DNA of 36,839 bases from an uncultured Bacteroidales bacterium (GCA_900319035.1 ONMU01000018.1:1-36839); one strand, 5' to 3'; positions 25,801 through 32,895 are shown, counted from the first letter of the stretch. A program made the numbers and translations. The notes: generated from the letters alone by a model not told the origin.

Positions 25801-28800
25801 TAGGGTACCGGCATACCGTATAGCAGCTGCTTACAGGAGATCGCTATCGGGCTGTGATAGGTGATATTATACGTCCCGTTGTAATAGACCTCCATGTCCC
25901 CGTAGGTATTAACATGGTGTTGCAAGGGGGCTTCGATCAAATCAAGCGTTTCGCCGGTCTTTCCATCAGCATAGAGCGTCGCATAACCTTTTGCGGTGGC
26001 CTGTGTGATCTTATATTTGACAGGGAAGAGATCTACATAATACTCTCCTGTTTTCACATCCGGATAGATGATGATGCGTTTCTTGTAGTACTCCGTGCGA
26101 GTAATACCCACAGAATCCGATCCTTCCTGAGTCAATACATCGTGACGCAGTTGGACGGTGACACTGTCGCGCAGCAGGTCGTCATTAAAACGCACAATCT
26201 GGGAGATATTATCGCCTTCCAACTCTAATACCAATTTCAGGTCGTCACCGAGGTTGTTTTGACTGACACCGAAGCCAAGCGGTTTTTCGGCTTGATCATT
26301 ACCTCCGCATAAACGTCCGATAATACGTACTTTGGTCTGGTCATAGATACGTACTCCGGGCAGACGTTGATCCAGAGAGAGAAGACTATCCTCCTTCTGA
26401 GTCAATTCGTTGATCGTATAGACAAAGCCGTCACGGTCGAAAATATGCCCCTCTTTGTATGCCTGCAGGGTGAACGGTGACTTAAGCGGAACACGGAACT
26501 CAAAGTTACCGGACGCATCGGTCTTATAATACGTAGTACCGCTCTTGACGGGGATGCCGTTGAGCAGGAATTGTACATCGCGTACCGGTATGGTAGAGTT
26601 CTCAAAGAGCACGCGACCCGAGAACGGCACAGAGGATATATTGGCAAAATTGACACCCTCGCGTACGCAGTCGTTCAAACCGAGCGTAATAGCAGCCGTT
26701 GGAGAGGAGGTGTTGTTGTATTGGAACTCCGCCGACATGCTGGTAGGCTGTATAGAATAAGCGTAACCTTCGCCGTAGATCAGGCTGTCGAGCAGGTAGT
26801 ATCCGTCCTCGTTGGTAGTGACGGTCTGTACCGTCTTGCCCGTACTGGTACGAGAAGCGGTCACCGTTATATTCGGGCAAGCAGAGCCGTCCTCATAGCG
26901 CACATAACCGCTCACTTTGCCGTACGGATTACGGGAACCTACCGCAACAACTTCTTGGGATTTGACAATACCATTACACTCGTAGGTCATCGTCAGGCGA
27001 TAATCCCATTGCAGGGAGATAAAGGGGTTCGCTTCGCGGTCTTTAAACCAATTACCATCGTAGTTATCCACCAATACCGTCCAAGCTGTATCTTTGCCTG
27101 CAGGACGGGTCTCGATTTTGTACGAGCCCACATTGCCGTCCGTTGTTTGCCAGCGTAACAGCACACCGTCGGAATAATCCCCTTTGGAGGCATAGAGAGT
27201 TTCGAGGTTTGCAGCCTCAGTAAAGTAGATGCTATCGCCCGTAATAGGCATATACTCCGTGTAATTGTGCGAACCGTATAACTGTTTCACGATGACACCC
27301 GTAGTATCAATAACAGTCGAATACTCATAGTGTACGCAAGGCGTATTGGCTACATCGCTATAATGAACATCAATATAATTTACCTTGTTAAAATCCGTGT
27401 ACCAACTTTGTTTCAAGCGGTCACGGGCCGCCTTTACACTGTCGCTCGGAATCTCTATATATACAGTATCTTGCAACTCTTTATAGACTTTACGGATTTT
27501 CAAAGTCTGATTATCATCCCAATAGAACCGGTCGTACGCAGGTTTTTTGACACTGCCGTCACCATCTATGCTCTCTTTGGCGAACAAACGGATAGTGATA
27601 TCCAGTTTGCGGGATTTCTCAAAATCTTCCGCCAAAGTATAAAAACCACCGCTGTATTTGTCGCTAAACGGCATCGGGTAGTAATTTTTATCCGGAACAG
27701 AGTTGCCTTTTATCGCATAATCATGCCCTATCCATCCCCACTGCGAGGAGGAAACACGGCGCACGCGGTAATAGATGGTGTAATTATTCTCTATCGGATT
27801 CCACCATGCCGCTTCAGTCGAATCGACAAAGGTATAGGTCTGTATATCCGTCAGACTATCAGTAGTCAGCGAGTCGTATGCCATCTGGATAAGACCAATA
27901 CTCTCCGCGTCCGAGAAATCGTACATGTATGCCCGTTGGATCTCGAACATATCATTCTCTACCAGATCTTCCTCTTTCGGATAGTATATTTTCCACGAAA
28001 TCTGTTTAACCCGATCGTCAATAAACGTCAAGTTTGAACTTGTTCGATACTGATAATTACTTATCTTAAAATCATGTATCTTGTGATAAGCGGGAATATC
28101 CACTCTATTCGACCATATCCAATACGGCTGTTTGTCCGTACCACGGTGCATATAGAAATTAGCACGGAAACCATGCTGTACGGTATCCTTAGTATCCACA
28201 TAGATAATATCGGTATTCTGATCCGTATGGTGCTCATTCGGATCCAGAGAGGTCGTATATTTCTCTACATCATTAACAGAGACATAGACCACAGCTGCTT
28301 TACCATACCCCGCAGCACCTGTTTCGTTCACCGCATAGAAAAACGGTTTGTTCAACTGCGGAGCCTTGTCCGAGGAAGCACCTGTATAGGTTCCAAGCAT
28401 ATGACGCTTTGTGCTGAAGTCGCATCCTCCGGATTTATGGTGATCGGAGGTTACGGATACCTGGAATTCTATACTGTCCAGCTCCATAGGAGGATACCAA
28501 TCAAACTCAAAAAACGTCAAATGGTCGCCACTATCCGAACGTTTTAGATCGACTTCACGCTCTATCTCCGAAGCAGTGTACGTTTCAACTACTCCGTTGT
28601 AGGTATTGGTCACATCAATTACGCCTCTCTCCAGATAGAACCATACACGACCGGCATCTCTCGGCTGTTGACCGCCTGTATACCCGGGGGCATTCCAATA
28701 ATTATCTGCACGGTAGCGAATGAAGATCGTATTGCTCTCACCGCCGCCGGGCTTTTGTACGGTGAAACGGATACGTGAGCCGGTCTCATCCGCGAAATTC

Positions 28801-29021
28801 GGATCTTTGCATCGCATACCGGCACCGGCATTGTAGTTGTGATCGTCACCTTCTGCGAAAATAAGCACTTTAAAGTGAATCTTGCCGTTGCCCATGGAAT
28901 ACGCATCGAAGTTGTCTGCATTTTCAAAATACGTAGAACCGTTATCGGGCGTAGCATAAGCCCAACTGATGCTAAGCATCATCGCTGCTATACATAGCAG
29001 CCGAAGAATTTTGTGTTTCAT
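19812..29021 (-). CDS. giant secreted multidomain protein (CarboxypepD_reg-like, LamG-like)
   Basis: This 3069-aa protein has a signal peptide (MKHKILRLLCIAAMMLSISW, cleavage after AYA). An N-terminal module carries YSMGNGKIHFKVL, and beta-sandwich regions follow. Two carboxypeptidase-regulatory-like domains lie near 700-790 and 800-865. A glycine-rich central region (about 1255-1360) includes LTFGLGITLKYGSG and GADADVYIGATQN. Two LamG/concanavalin-type jelly rolls follow at about 2030-2175 and 2250-2380, the second with SWHHFALTINRAFNNASVYL and GGAGFDGNIDEFIIFEQAL. After an Ig-like stretch comes a NECxG domain near 2640-2730. The last residues, NHVVIIRNNEKYDVTGKKL, resemble the tail of the FISUMP-like neighbour. 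It is most likely a surface-displayed or secreted adhesin or glycan-binding scaffold. No catalytic motif was found. Confidence 0.85.
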   Translation of the reverse strand: MKHKILRLLCIAAMMLSISWAYATPDNGSTYFENADNFDAYSMGNGKIHFKVLIFAEGDDHNYNAGAGMRCKDPNFADETGSRIRFTVQKPGGGESNTIFIRYRADNYWNAPGYTGGQQPRDAGRVWFYLERGVIDVTNTYNGVVETYTASEIEREVDLKRSDSGDHLTFFEFDWYPPMELDSIEFQVSVTSDHHKSGGCDFSTKRHMLGTYTGASSDKAPQLNKPFFYAVNETGAAGYGKAAVVYVSVNDVEKYTTSLDPNEHHTDQNTDIIYVDTKDTVQHGFRANFYMHRGTDKQPYWIWSNRVDIPAYHKIHDFKISNYQYRTSSNLTFIDDRVKQISWKIYYPKEEDLVENDMFEIQRAYMYDFSDAESIGLIQMAYDSLTTDSLTDIQTYTFVDSTEAAWWNPIENNYTIYYRVRRVSSSQWGWIGHDYAIKGNSVPDKNYYPMPFSDKYSGGFYTLAEDFEKSRKLDITIRLFAKESIDGDGSVKKPAYDRFYWDDNQTLKIRKVYKELQDTVYIEIPSDSVKAARDRLKQSWYTDFNKVNYIDVHYSDVANTPCVHYEYSTVIDTTGVIVKQLYGSHNYTEYMPITGDSIYFTEAANLETLYASKGDYSDGVLLRWQTTDGNVGSYKIETRPAGKDTAWTVLVDNYDGNWFKDREANPFISLQWDYRLTMTYECNGIVKSQEVVAVGSRNPYGKVSGYVRYEDGSACPNITVTASRTSTGKTVQTVTTNEDGYYLLDSLIYGEGYAYSIQPTSMSAEFQYNNTSSPTAAITLGLNDCVREGVNFANISSVPFSGRVLFENSTIPVRDVQFLLNGIPVKSGTTYYKTDASGNFEFRVPLKSPFTLQAYKEGHIFDRDGFVYTINELTQKEDSLLSLDQRLPGVRIYDQTKVRIIGRLCGGNDQAEKPLGFGVSQNNLGDDLKLVLELEGDNISQIVRFNDDLLRDSVTVQLRHDVLTQEGSDSVGITRTEYYKKRIIIYPDVKTGEYYVDLFPVKYKITQATAKGYATLYADGKTGETLDLIEAPLQHHVNTYGDMEVYYNGTYNITYHSPIAISCKQLLYGMPVPYYGEKTITRQNILNEKIEVPVVEMQPDGSCTYLFGAPVFNSDTYQFRVTAHEDYYYNNDLTSSKHEEVRLRGGTLKVYNGLHDAKDTEIQTHQLDTLGQATITIPIDYVSFVKTGENALRVLDLSVEYEGAFIESQAFKAFVTGDKLKGQEYAASTHGDVILLDILRDPPGSGSTAYLDAGSSYSYNCNTDLKLTFGLGITLKYGSGANIYMGAFAGMGGGVWSGMPTEVASSYSMTLPITNTFVYKHNGTYTFQTTERITTAGDPFSVGADADVYIGATQNVLYGAMDAVQPLDSLTYVTLAARAADGTMRTIAEGRDANGQKYYLVIGTEFGATSYISSTFVHTQSYIEQTLLPQLVQMRNSLLMTGDSATVAGIAIATNKPAYWSKVGPEDENFGMDGYYEMIVPDGEKVYDDEVAAYNRQFVNWFSLLIKNEREKINALRGSNSQLVGTWSTGGATTVTHTETYNSSSSEYFKLFYPGLSLKGSLPKGDMNIIQGDRAGMDKLMETAFKQKDTGENKPLEVLGKTSAATWKFEFTPIINADFNMSPATSTHGHSKTASFTLKNDDFNYSHLNVSVYRVVDKNNKFNDETDDNRDFTGADSDYRYGSYVYFVNGGATRCPWQGPDSTRFYTPKVPLSAGTLKLENPKLDIDVHERSNVPVDQPAVFNIQMSNEGEVPYGSGTGILKFELKVQRGTNPKGARILIDGAPLTEEAREFALTRGSIMNKRVEVYAGEGYDFENITLALTSTCSMSELARCTFSVHYMPVACPVNISAPHDKWIMNTLSPQDSTGWYLPVVIDGFDVNYKNFDHIEFQYKLSTRSDDAWINLCSYYANDSLFALASGNKAMISGGRIENIRFYGERDPMEQEYDLRAVAFCRHGNGFITRASEVMRGIKDTRVPRVFGEAEPANSILGVGDKLLLRFNEPIAGNYLDEDNNFQLVGYTNETGISTGISLHFIDTEKSYAESKVLRSISDKSFTVDMMVRPQDPEAEYTFFNYDTKGRRRFSFGKTADNRLFAKLGSGTIYSDTLPEKMIGFTRVAVVYDRTNHLVRFYAGTKEVTDTLIAPFEEDIEFNGSAPISIGKGFAGNMMEVRLWTKALAPDEITQTYMTRLTGYERELVAYYPMDEGKGSTLADKANGATLYTYQANWEYQKGISLRVKDGQIVKMNDAFLSRSNKQDETLMFWFKTPSKNGTIFSAGRLSDKQGTELVLSNGNVFFRSYENEWKIDGDYSDNSWHHFALTINRAFNNASVYLDDKQKVSTAATKIGEVSGEMYLGGAGFDGNIDEFIIFEQALPQSLMKTYGTISPRGDEMGLMAYLPFVEMKENDNGILEQVFSINDQRVFRTSEGDVVEKVQPLIVSVSDSSDVMSLGDRTLSAPVQDIGQLTKMNFDWSFNNDELLINLNMRDREINKQTIYITVRDVEDLNGNPMASPVTWTTFVDRNAVKWAKKEINAKAIYGKDESVTRTIRVVNYSGKRHQYTVESMPDWLSVDAPSGSIEPTDEITLTLTFDANIAVGLYSDVIYLTDEDGLSEPLRIEFNIEAIPPYDGVDKGKYPLNMSVCAQVMLDQSVYDTDPNDIVYALYRNECVGKENVTFDDITSTSKAFITVYGNDDMNRQPVRFQLWQASTGKVFDLTASRNILFEHGYVYGCDDGKPIILMTSGSEMQHIAIEKGWNWISLNLDLTKTGGSMAACMTANDPWVANDKIKNSNSCLFSDYDAATGYFAGTLETLHFSQTYMVLSAAGNTIRIAGEKLPEDSMKISVSGNGKWNPMPCLFDQATPLTEALAGYYDNATQGDLIKAHDRFATFSANNRWEGNLTALRPGEGYLFRRMAPGTVTIPFYRQSPSKAPRRAQDNSSHPSVFSNPKAATNMTVIAKVQSDDVQCTKDIRVYVGDELAAVATPLTIDEETYYFLTIQSDKIGTLRFEMDGQTLQPENGAIMYSTDSHAGSLKAPIMLRPADETGVYKIIENNHVVIIRNNEKYDVTGKKL

Positions 29022-29037
29022 ATCAATAGTTATTTCG

Positions 29038-29268
29038 TTATTTATGATACTTGGTTATCTCGTGCATCACGTCCTTGAAGGCGCTCACGTAAGTGAGAAC
29101 TTTGTAATGCACTTTCCCGTTACCGGCTACGTAAGCCGAATACTGGGTACCACCCCATTCTTCACGGAAATACCAGTCTCCGTGGCTGGCTCTACTGGCC
29201 ATGAGGTCCATAGCCGGGATGCTTGCCAGCATCAGCACAACTATAAAATAAAAAATTGCTTTTTTCAT
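29038..29268 (-). CDS. 76-aa exported mini-paralog of the giant protein's N terminus
   Basis: The product has a signal peptide (MKKAIFYFIVVLMLASIPAM) and a mature part with WYFREEWGGTQYSAYVAGNG then KVHYKVLTY. This aligns with the giant protein's mature N terminus, TYFENADNFDAYSMGNG then KIHFKVLIF. The gene ends 16 bp before the giant's ATG. It could be a small exported protein in its own right, or the 5' remnant of a duplicated giant gene. The intact signal peptide and good codon run favour a translated product, but I cannot exclude a remnant. Confidence 0.7.
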   Translation of the reverse strand: MKKAIFYFIVVLMLASIPAMDLMASRASHGDWYFREEWGGTQYSAYVAGNGKVHYKVLTYVSAFKDVMHEITKYHK

Positions 29269-29277
29269 ACTATATTT

Positions 29278-29298
29278 ATTTTGGATTTTGGATTGTGG
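29278..29298. repeat. 7-bp tandem repeat ATTTTGG x3
   Basis: Units ATTTTGG, ATTTTGG, ATTGTGG lie in the 55-bp gap between the nucleotidyltransferase-like gene and the 76-aa gene. Confidence 0.75.
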
Positions 29299-29323
29299 TT
29301 ACTATTCATGCTTTATTTCATCA

Positions 29324-30646
29324 TCAGTTCCAAAAGGCTGTATATTTGCTCAACCGGCAGTCTGCTTGAGCCATTGCGTTGAGTAAGATGACCGCATTAC
29401 CGAACTGCTCATCGGCGCGTACTTGTGCCGCCTTGGCGCTATCGTTGATGACATCATCCGAACTCATTTGGCTAAGCAGATACCATAATTGGCACATATC
29501 GGCTTTGTCCTCTTCGTCTATCTCATACCATTGGTCTTGTTCGGACTCTTGCTCCAGACGGTTCCACGTAGCGGTTACCTCATCCGCCGTGACCGTCTTA
29601 CCGGCAAGCGCGGTCTGCACGACGGGAGCAAAGAGAGCCGCCTCGTTGACCACCACGGTATTGCATTTTTGTGCATCCAGATAAGCATACACTTTGCCGG
29701 CATAGGCGTTATAGTCCTCCGTATCGAGCGTATCGGAGAGGGTTAGGAAATAACGGCCGAGGATGCCATATTTCTTGTACAAGCTATAGGTAAGCGTCAT
29801 ATTACCATCATGGAATCCGCTGCTGACATTGTACGCTATACCGCTTGCTCCGAGGGCATCGCATTCAGGCAGATGTTTGTAAATACCGGCCTCGGTGACA
29901 GGTTCGATAGTGAAGTTAAACCGAGCTGCAAAACGCACCGTTCTAAGCAGGTTGGACGGGTTCTGCGGGTACACCAGATCCGGGTCTATAAAGGAGCGGA
30001 TGATGCCTTCGCGTAAATCGTGCAAACCACCATGGTAGTCCAGAAGATCGCCCGTGACATAATCGTAATAGATGGCGTTGATAGTCAGATCCCGCGAATA
30101 AGAGTCCTCCAGCAGGGACTTGCTGAAGATGCCTTCATACTGGGATTCGGGAATACGGGGTTTGCCACGCAGGTACTCATAGATAGAGCGCATCGTGCCC
30201 ATATCGGTACAATCGTCGCCATGCCATGCCTGCGCCACAATAAAGCCGCTCGGCGCGGTAAAGATCGTGGTGTTCGGCACTATCTCCACCAGCTGATCGG
30301 GTGTAGCATCGGTCGTAAAATCCACGTCGTTGGGCACTTTCCCCATGATTGCATCGCGTACAGAGCCACCATTCACATAGGCCACGTAACCGGCATTGAC
30401 CACGTAGTCCATGTCACCGGCCGCATCAGCCGGCATCGCAAAGGCTTTTTGGTCGAACAGATTAGCCGGAACACGTAACTCGGCATAGCCGACTTTCTCC
30501 ACTTCAGGATAGTTGGCATCAATGAGCCGGTTTATCTCCGTAGAGAAAAACCCCTGCGGCTGCTCCGGTACGTTCTGCTGCTTCTTACAGGACGCGCAGA
30601 ATGTGACACAGAACAGTGCAATGATCCAATAAAAATTGCGTTTCAT
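29324..30646 (-). CDS. lipoprotein with tRNA-nucleotidyltransferase / poly(A)-polymerase fold
   Basis: The 440-aa product begins with a lipoprotein signal (MKRNFYWIIALFCVTFCASC, Cys20), so it is predicted to be exported and lipid-anchored. The mature part has the class II nucleotidyltransferase head: NGGSVRDAIMG with GG at 93-94, NDVDFTTDATPDQ with the catalytic pair Asp107 and Asp109, YSRDLTINA (185-191) and DYHGGLHDLREGIIR. The VRFAARFNFTIEP segment of the neck also follows. The base-selecting motif EDxxR, normally just before LLRAVRFAARL, here reads QNPSN (228-232), so all three key residues are changed. No HD domain is seen. Normal relatives are cytoplasmic CCA-adding enzymes or poly(A) polymerases. 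Activity outside the cytoplasm, where NTPs are scarce, is doubtful; it may use another substrate or only bind RNA or nucleotides. It follows the 5'-nucleotidase gene by 17 bp. Confidence 0.85.
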   Translation of the reverse strand: MKRNFYWIIALFCVTFCASCKKQQNVPEQPQGFFSTEINRLIDANYPEVEKVGYAELRVPANLFDQKAFAMPADAAGDMDYVVNAGYVAYVNGGSVRDAIMGKVPNDVDFTTDATPDQLVEIVPNTTIFTAPSGFIVAQAWHGDDCTDMGTMRSIYEYLRGKPRIPESQYEGIFSKSLLEDSYSRDLTINAIYYDYVTGDLLDYHGGLHDLREGIIRSFIDPDLVYPQNPSNLLRTVRFAARFNFTIEPVTEAGIYKHLPECDALGASGIAYNVSSGFHDGNMTLTYSLYKKYGILGRYFLTLSDTLDTEDYNAYAGKVYAYLDAQKCNTVVVNEAALFAPVVQTALAGKTVTADEVTATWNRLEQESEQDQWYEIDEEDKADMCQLWYLLSQMSSDDVINDSAKAAQVRADEQFGNAVILLNAMAQADCRLSKYTAFWN

Positions 30647-30663
30647 ACAGTATATTATTATAA

Positions 30664-32220
30664 TTATTCAACGATGGTGATCAGCCCGGCGGGTTGGCGG
30701 TATGAATCGGGAATAATGCCATGGAGTGCATGCTCCATATAATCCGCTAAGACATCATAGCACATTTTCGACGGCTCATTGAGCAAGGGGCAATCCTTGA
30801 GCGTGCCATAGAAGCCGCCGGTTGCGAAGTAATCCAAAGTGCCAATCGTATAGATGCCGTCAGCTGTTACGGGCACGAATGTGCTGCTCTGCTCGTCATA
30901 AACCATGACATCGGAGACGGAGTGGTCCGAAACGTGGAGCGTGAACTTCAGTCCCGACAGCTGCGGGAAATCACCATCCAACTGCGGATAAGAAGCCGTG
31001 CAGGCCTCGAGCATATTCTGTATCTGCAGACCTGTTGCCTCAATCAGACAAACGGCATTATCATAGGGCACGACGGAGATGGCATCGGCATAGGTCACAT
31101 CGCCGGCTTTGAGGCCGTTACGCACGCCACCGGCATTCGTCAGACCGATTTGAGCTTGTACATCGTGACGAAACGACTCGACTACCAGATTTCCGAGCGC
31201 TGTCTCTTGTTTGCGGATGAGCCATTGACCGGTCTCGTCCGTAATAGGCATGTCGAAATCGAGACGGGCTATCTTGTGCTCCGTGATGCCGTTAAGCAAG
31301 GTATGGATACTATCGGTCACGGCAGACACACGTGCGTTGGTGTAGATGATATCCTTGGACGGGATAAGGGAGGTATGGAAATGACCTGCCGTATCGATAA
31401 GCAGATGACCTACATTCGCGAATTGCGTACCGGTCTGGGTAATCGGCACATACACGCCGTCGAGGTTTTTCACCGAATCGCACGGGATCACCGAATGGGT
31501 ATGTCCGTCAAGCACGACGTTGATTCCGCGCGTAGCGGCAATCATTTCATGGGAGCCGCAGCCTTCATACGCCTTTTCCCCTAAATGCGACAAAACTACC
31601 ACATAGTCTGCTCCTTCGCGGCGGGCTTTATCCACCGACTGTTGAACAAGACTATACAACTCCTCCGCACGCAGGTCATAGAGTTGATTACCGTCCCTGT
31701 CATAGAACGAATACGATTCCGCTTTCATCGTCTCAGTGGTCAAAACACCGACGAAAGCAATCCGCTTGTTTCCGTATTGTTTGATGATATACGGGGCGTA
31801 CATCGGCGCCGCACTGCCGTATTCATACAGGTTGGTACACGCCACAGGCGAACCGATAATCGGCAACAGCTCCAACTGACGCGGCACACCATAATCGAAC
31901 TCATGGTTACCTAATGCCACCGCATCATAATGCATCTCGCTCATGATATCTACGATGTAACCACCTCTCGAGATGGCTCCGGCAAGTGATCCTTGCAGGA
32001 AATCACCACTGCTGACCAAGCCCACATACGCTGTGTCGGCTGCTACAATCGCATCCGCCAATCCGCGCATCTTGGTATAACCGTCGATCGCGCAATGCAC
32101 ATCGTTCTCATAGAGGATGACAATGCTCTTCGGCGTGTTAACGACCGGTTCCTTGTTCCCGTTGTTCCGGCAAGCGACCAAAGCCAGAACCGGCAGCAGA
32201 TAGATAAAAAGTTTTTTCAT
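30664..32220 (-). CDS. 5'-nucleotidase / metallophosphatase lipoprotein (UshA-like)
   Basis: The 518-aa lipoprotein (MKKLFIYLLPVLALVAC, Cys17) belongs to the UshA/NT5E family that hydrolyses nucleotides outside the cytoplasm, releasing nucleosides and phosphate. The N-terminal metallophosphatase domain shows ENDVH (Asp-x-His pair), SSGDFLQGS, ALGNHEFDYG, VLSHLGEKA and DGHTHS. The C-terminal substrate domain shows LTNAGGVRNGLKAGDVTYAD, then VPYDNAV and YFATGGFYG, whose aromatic residues stack on the base. It is the first gene of the long operon, about 50 nt downstream of the predicted transcription start. Confidence 0.95.
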   Translation of the reverse strand: MKKLFIYLLPVLALVACRNNGNKEPVVNTPKSIVILYENDVHCAIDGYTKMRGLADAIVAADTAYVGLVSSGDFLQGSLAGAISRGGYIVDIMSEMHYDAVALGNHEFDYGVPRQLELLPIIGSPVACTNLYEYGSAAPMYAPYIIKQYGNKRIAFVGVLTTETMKAESYSFYDRDGNQLYDLRAEELYSLVQQSVDKARREGADYVVVLSHLGEKAYEGCGSHEMIAATRGINVVLDGHTHSVIPCDSVKNLDGVYVPITQTGTQFANVGHLLIDTAGHFHTSLIPSKDIIYTNARVSAVTDSIHTLLNGITEHKIARLDFDMPITDETGQWLIRKQETALGNLVVESFRHDVQAQIGLTNAGGVRNGLKAGDVTYADAISVVPYDNAVCLIEATGLQIQNMLEACTASYPQLDGDFPQLSGLKFTLHVSDHSVSDVMVYDEQSSTFVPVTADGIYTIGTLDYFATGGFYGTLKDCPLLNEPSKMCYDVLADYMEHALHGIIPDSYRQPAGLITIVE

Positions 32221-32276
32221 TATATTGTTTAAAGTTATCTTGTTGATTTGATTTTGTCATGTTAAAAAAATCCGCA

Positions 32277-32307
32277 CAAAATTATAAAAAAAATTACACA
32301 TACGCAA
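32277..32307 (-). promoter_or_regulatory. putative promoter of the nucleotidase/giant-protein/Dcu operon
   Basis: The minus strand reads TTG (32307-32305), a 20-nt spacer and TAATTTTG (32284-32277), identical in its -7 element to the rmlA promoter. No further promoter is obvious until the terminator at 16446-16483, so the transcript could span about 15.8 kb. Confidence 0.7.
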
Positions 32308-32323
32308 CACGCACGTGCAAAAA

Positions 32324-32369
32324 TTTACGCAAACTACCTTTTTTAGGTCATTTTTTTACGCAAACTACC
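32324..32369. repeat. 15-bp direct repeat upstream of the operon promoter
   Basis: TTTACGCAAACTACC occurs at 32324-32338 and again at 32355-32369. The copies are 31 bp apart, about three helical turns, and lie about 20-65 bp upstream of the -33 element on the minus strand. They are candidate binding sites for an activator. Confidence 0.7.
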
Positions 32370-32398
32370 CTTAAGGGTGTCAATTTTTACACATAAAT

Positions 32399-32430
32399 GT
32401 AAAAAAACGCACCCGAAGATGCGTTTTTTC
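32399..32430. terminator. bidirectional terminator downstream of the 126-aa gene
   Basis: AAAAACGCA and TGCGTTTTT form a stem around CCCGAAGA, with A and T tracts on both sides. It insulates the 126-aa gene (stop at 32430) from the operon to the left. Confidence 0.8.
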
Positions 32431-32810
32431 TACTCGTGTATCAGTACTGCCCGCACGAAGTTGCCGAACTGACAGATACGTTTCTTGCCAAGGACGGGAT
32501 CGGGTTTGCCGCGGAGTTGGGCAGCATGACGTTCCACCATCTCTTGGTACCGCGGATGATTCGGATCTTTCGCGATACGCGATGCCTCTTGGCAAACGGC
32601 TTTCCAGCGCTCGTACTGGGCCTGTTCGGCAGGAGTTCGCGGGTTCGCCTTGTAATCCCGCTTCTCCTGTCCGTACATCTCTTTCGGACCATAACCGAAA
32701 ATCGTTCCGTCCGGATACTTCCATGCCTTACGACGCATGGTTATTCGTGAATGTTTATCAAACTTGCCGACTAAATCATCGATGCCGACACTTGTTTCAA
32801 ATCTTGCCAT
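32430..32810 (-). CDS. 126-aa hypothetical protein
   Basis: I do not recognise a characterised family. The product begins MARFETSVGIDDLVGKFDKH and is basic, rich in Arg, Lys, Tyr and Pro, with RRKAWKYPDGTIFGYGPKEM and a closing CQFGNFVRAVLIHE. No signal peptide or membrane helix is present. The composition would suit a nucleic-acid-associated protein, which is only an inference. The ATG at 32810 is used because the upstream in-frame codons just translate the 9-bp repeats. It lies downstream of the DUF3987 gene on the same strand. Confidence 0.65.
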   Translation of the reverse strand: MARFETSVGIDDLVGKFDKHSRITMRRKAWKYPDGTIFGYGPKEMYGQEKRDYKANPRTPAEQAQYERWKAVCQEASRIAKDPNHPRYQEMVERHAAQLRGKPDPVLGKKRICQFGNFVRAVLIHE

Positions 32811-32832
32811 AATTCTATATAAATTTTTGCAT

Positions 32833-32895
32833 TGCACTTTCTGCACTTTCTGCACTTTCGACCATCAAAGTGCAAATAGTGCAAATAGTGCAAAG
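32833..32895. repeat. 9-bp direct repeats in two opposed triplets
   Basis: TGCACTTTC occurs three times head to tail (32833-32859). After 9 bp the opposite orientation follows as AGTGCAAAT, AGTGCAAAT, AGTGCAAAG (32869-32895). The two triplets form an imperfect inverted repeat. They lie directly upstream of the 126-aa gene. Confidence 0.92.
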
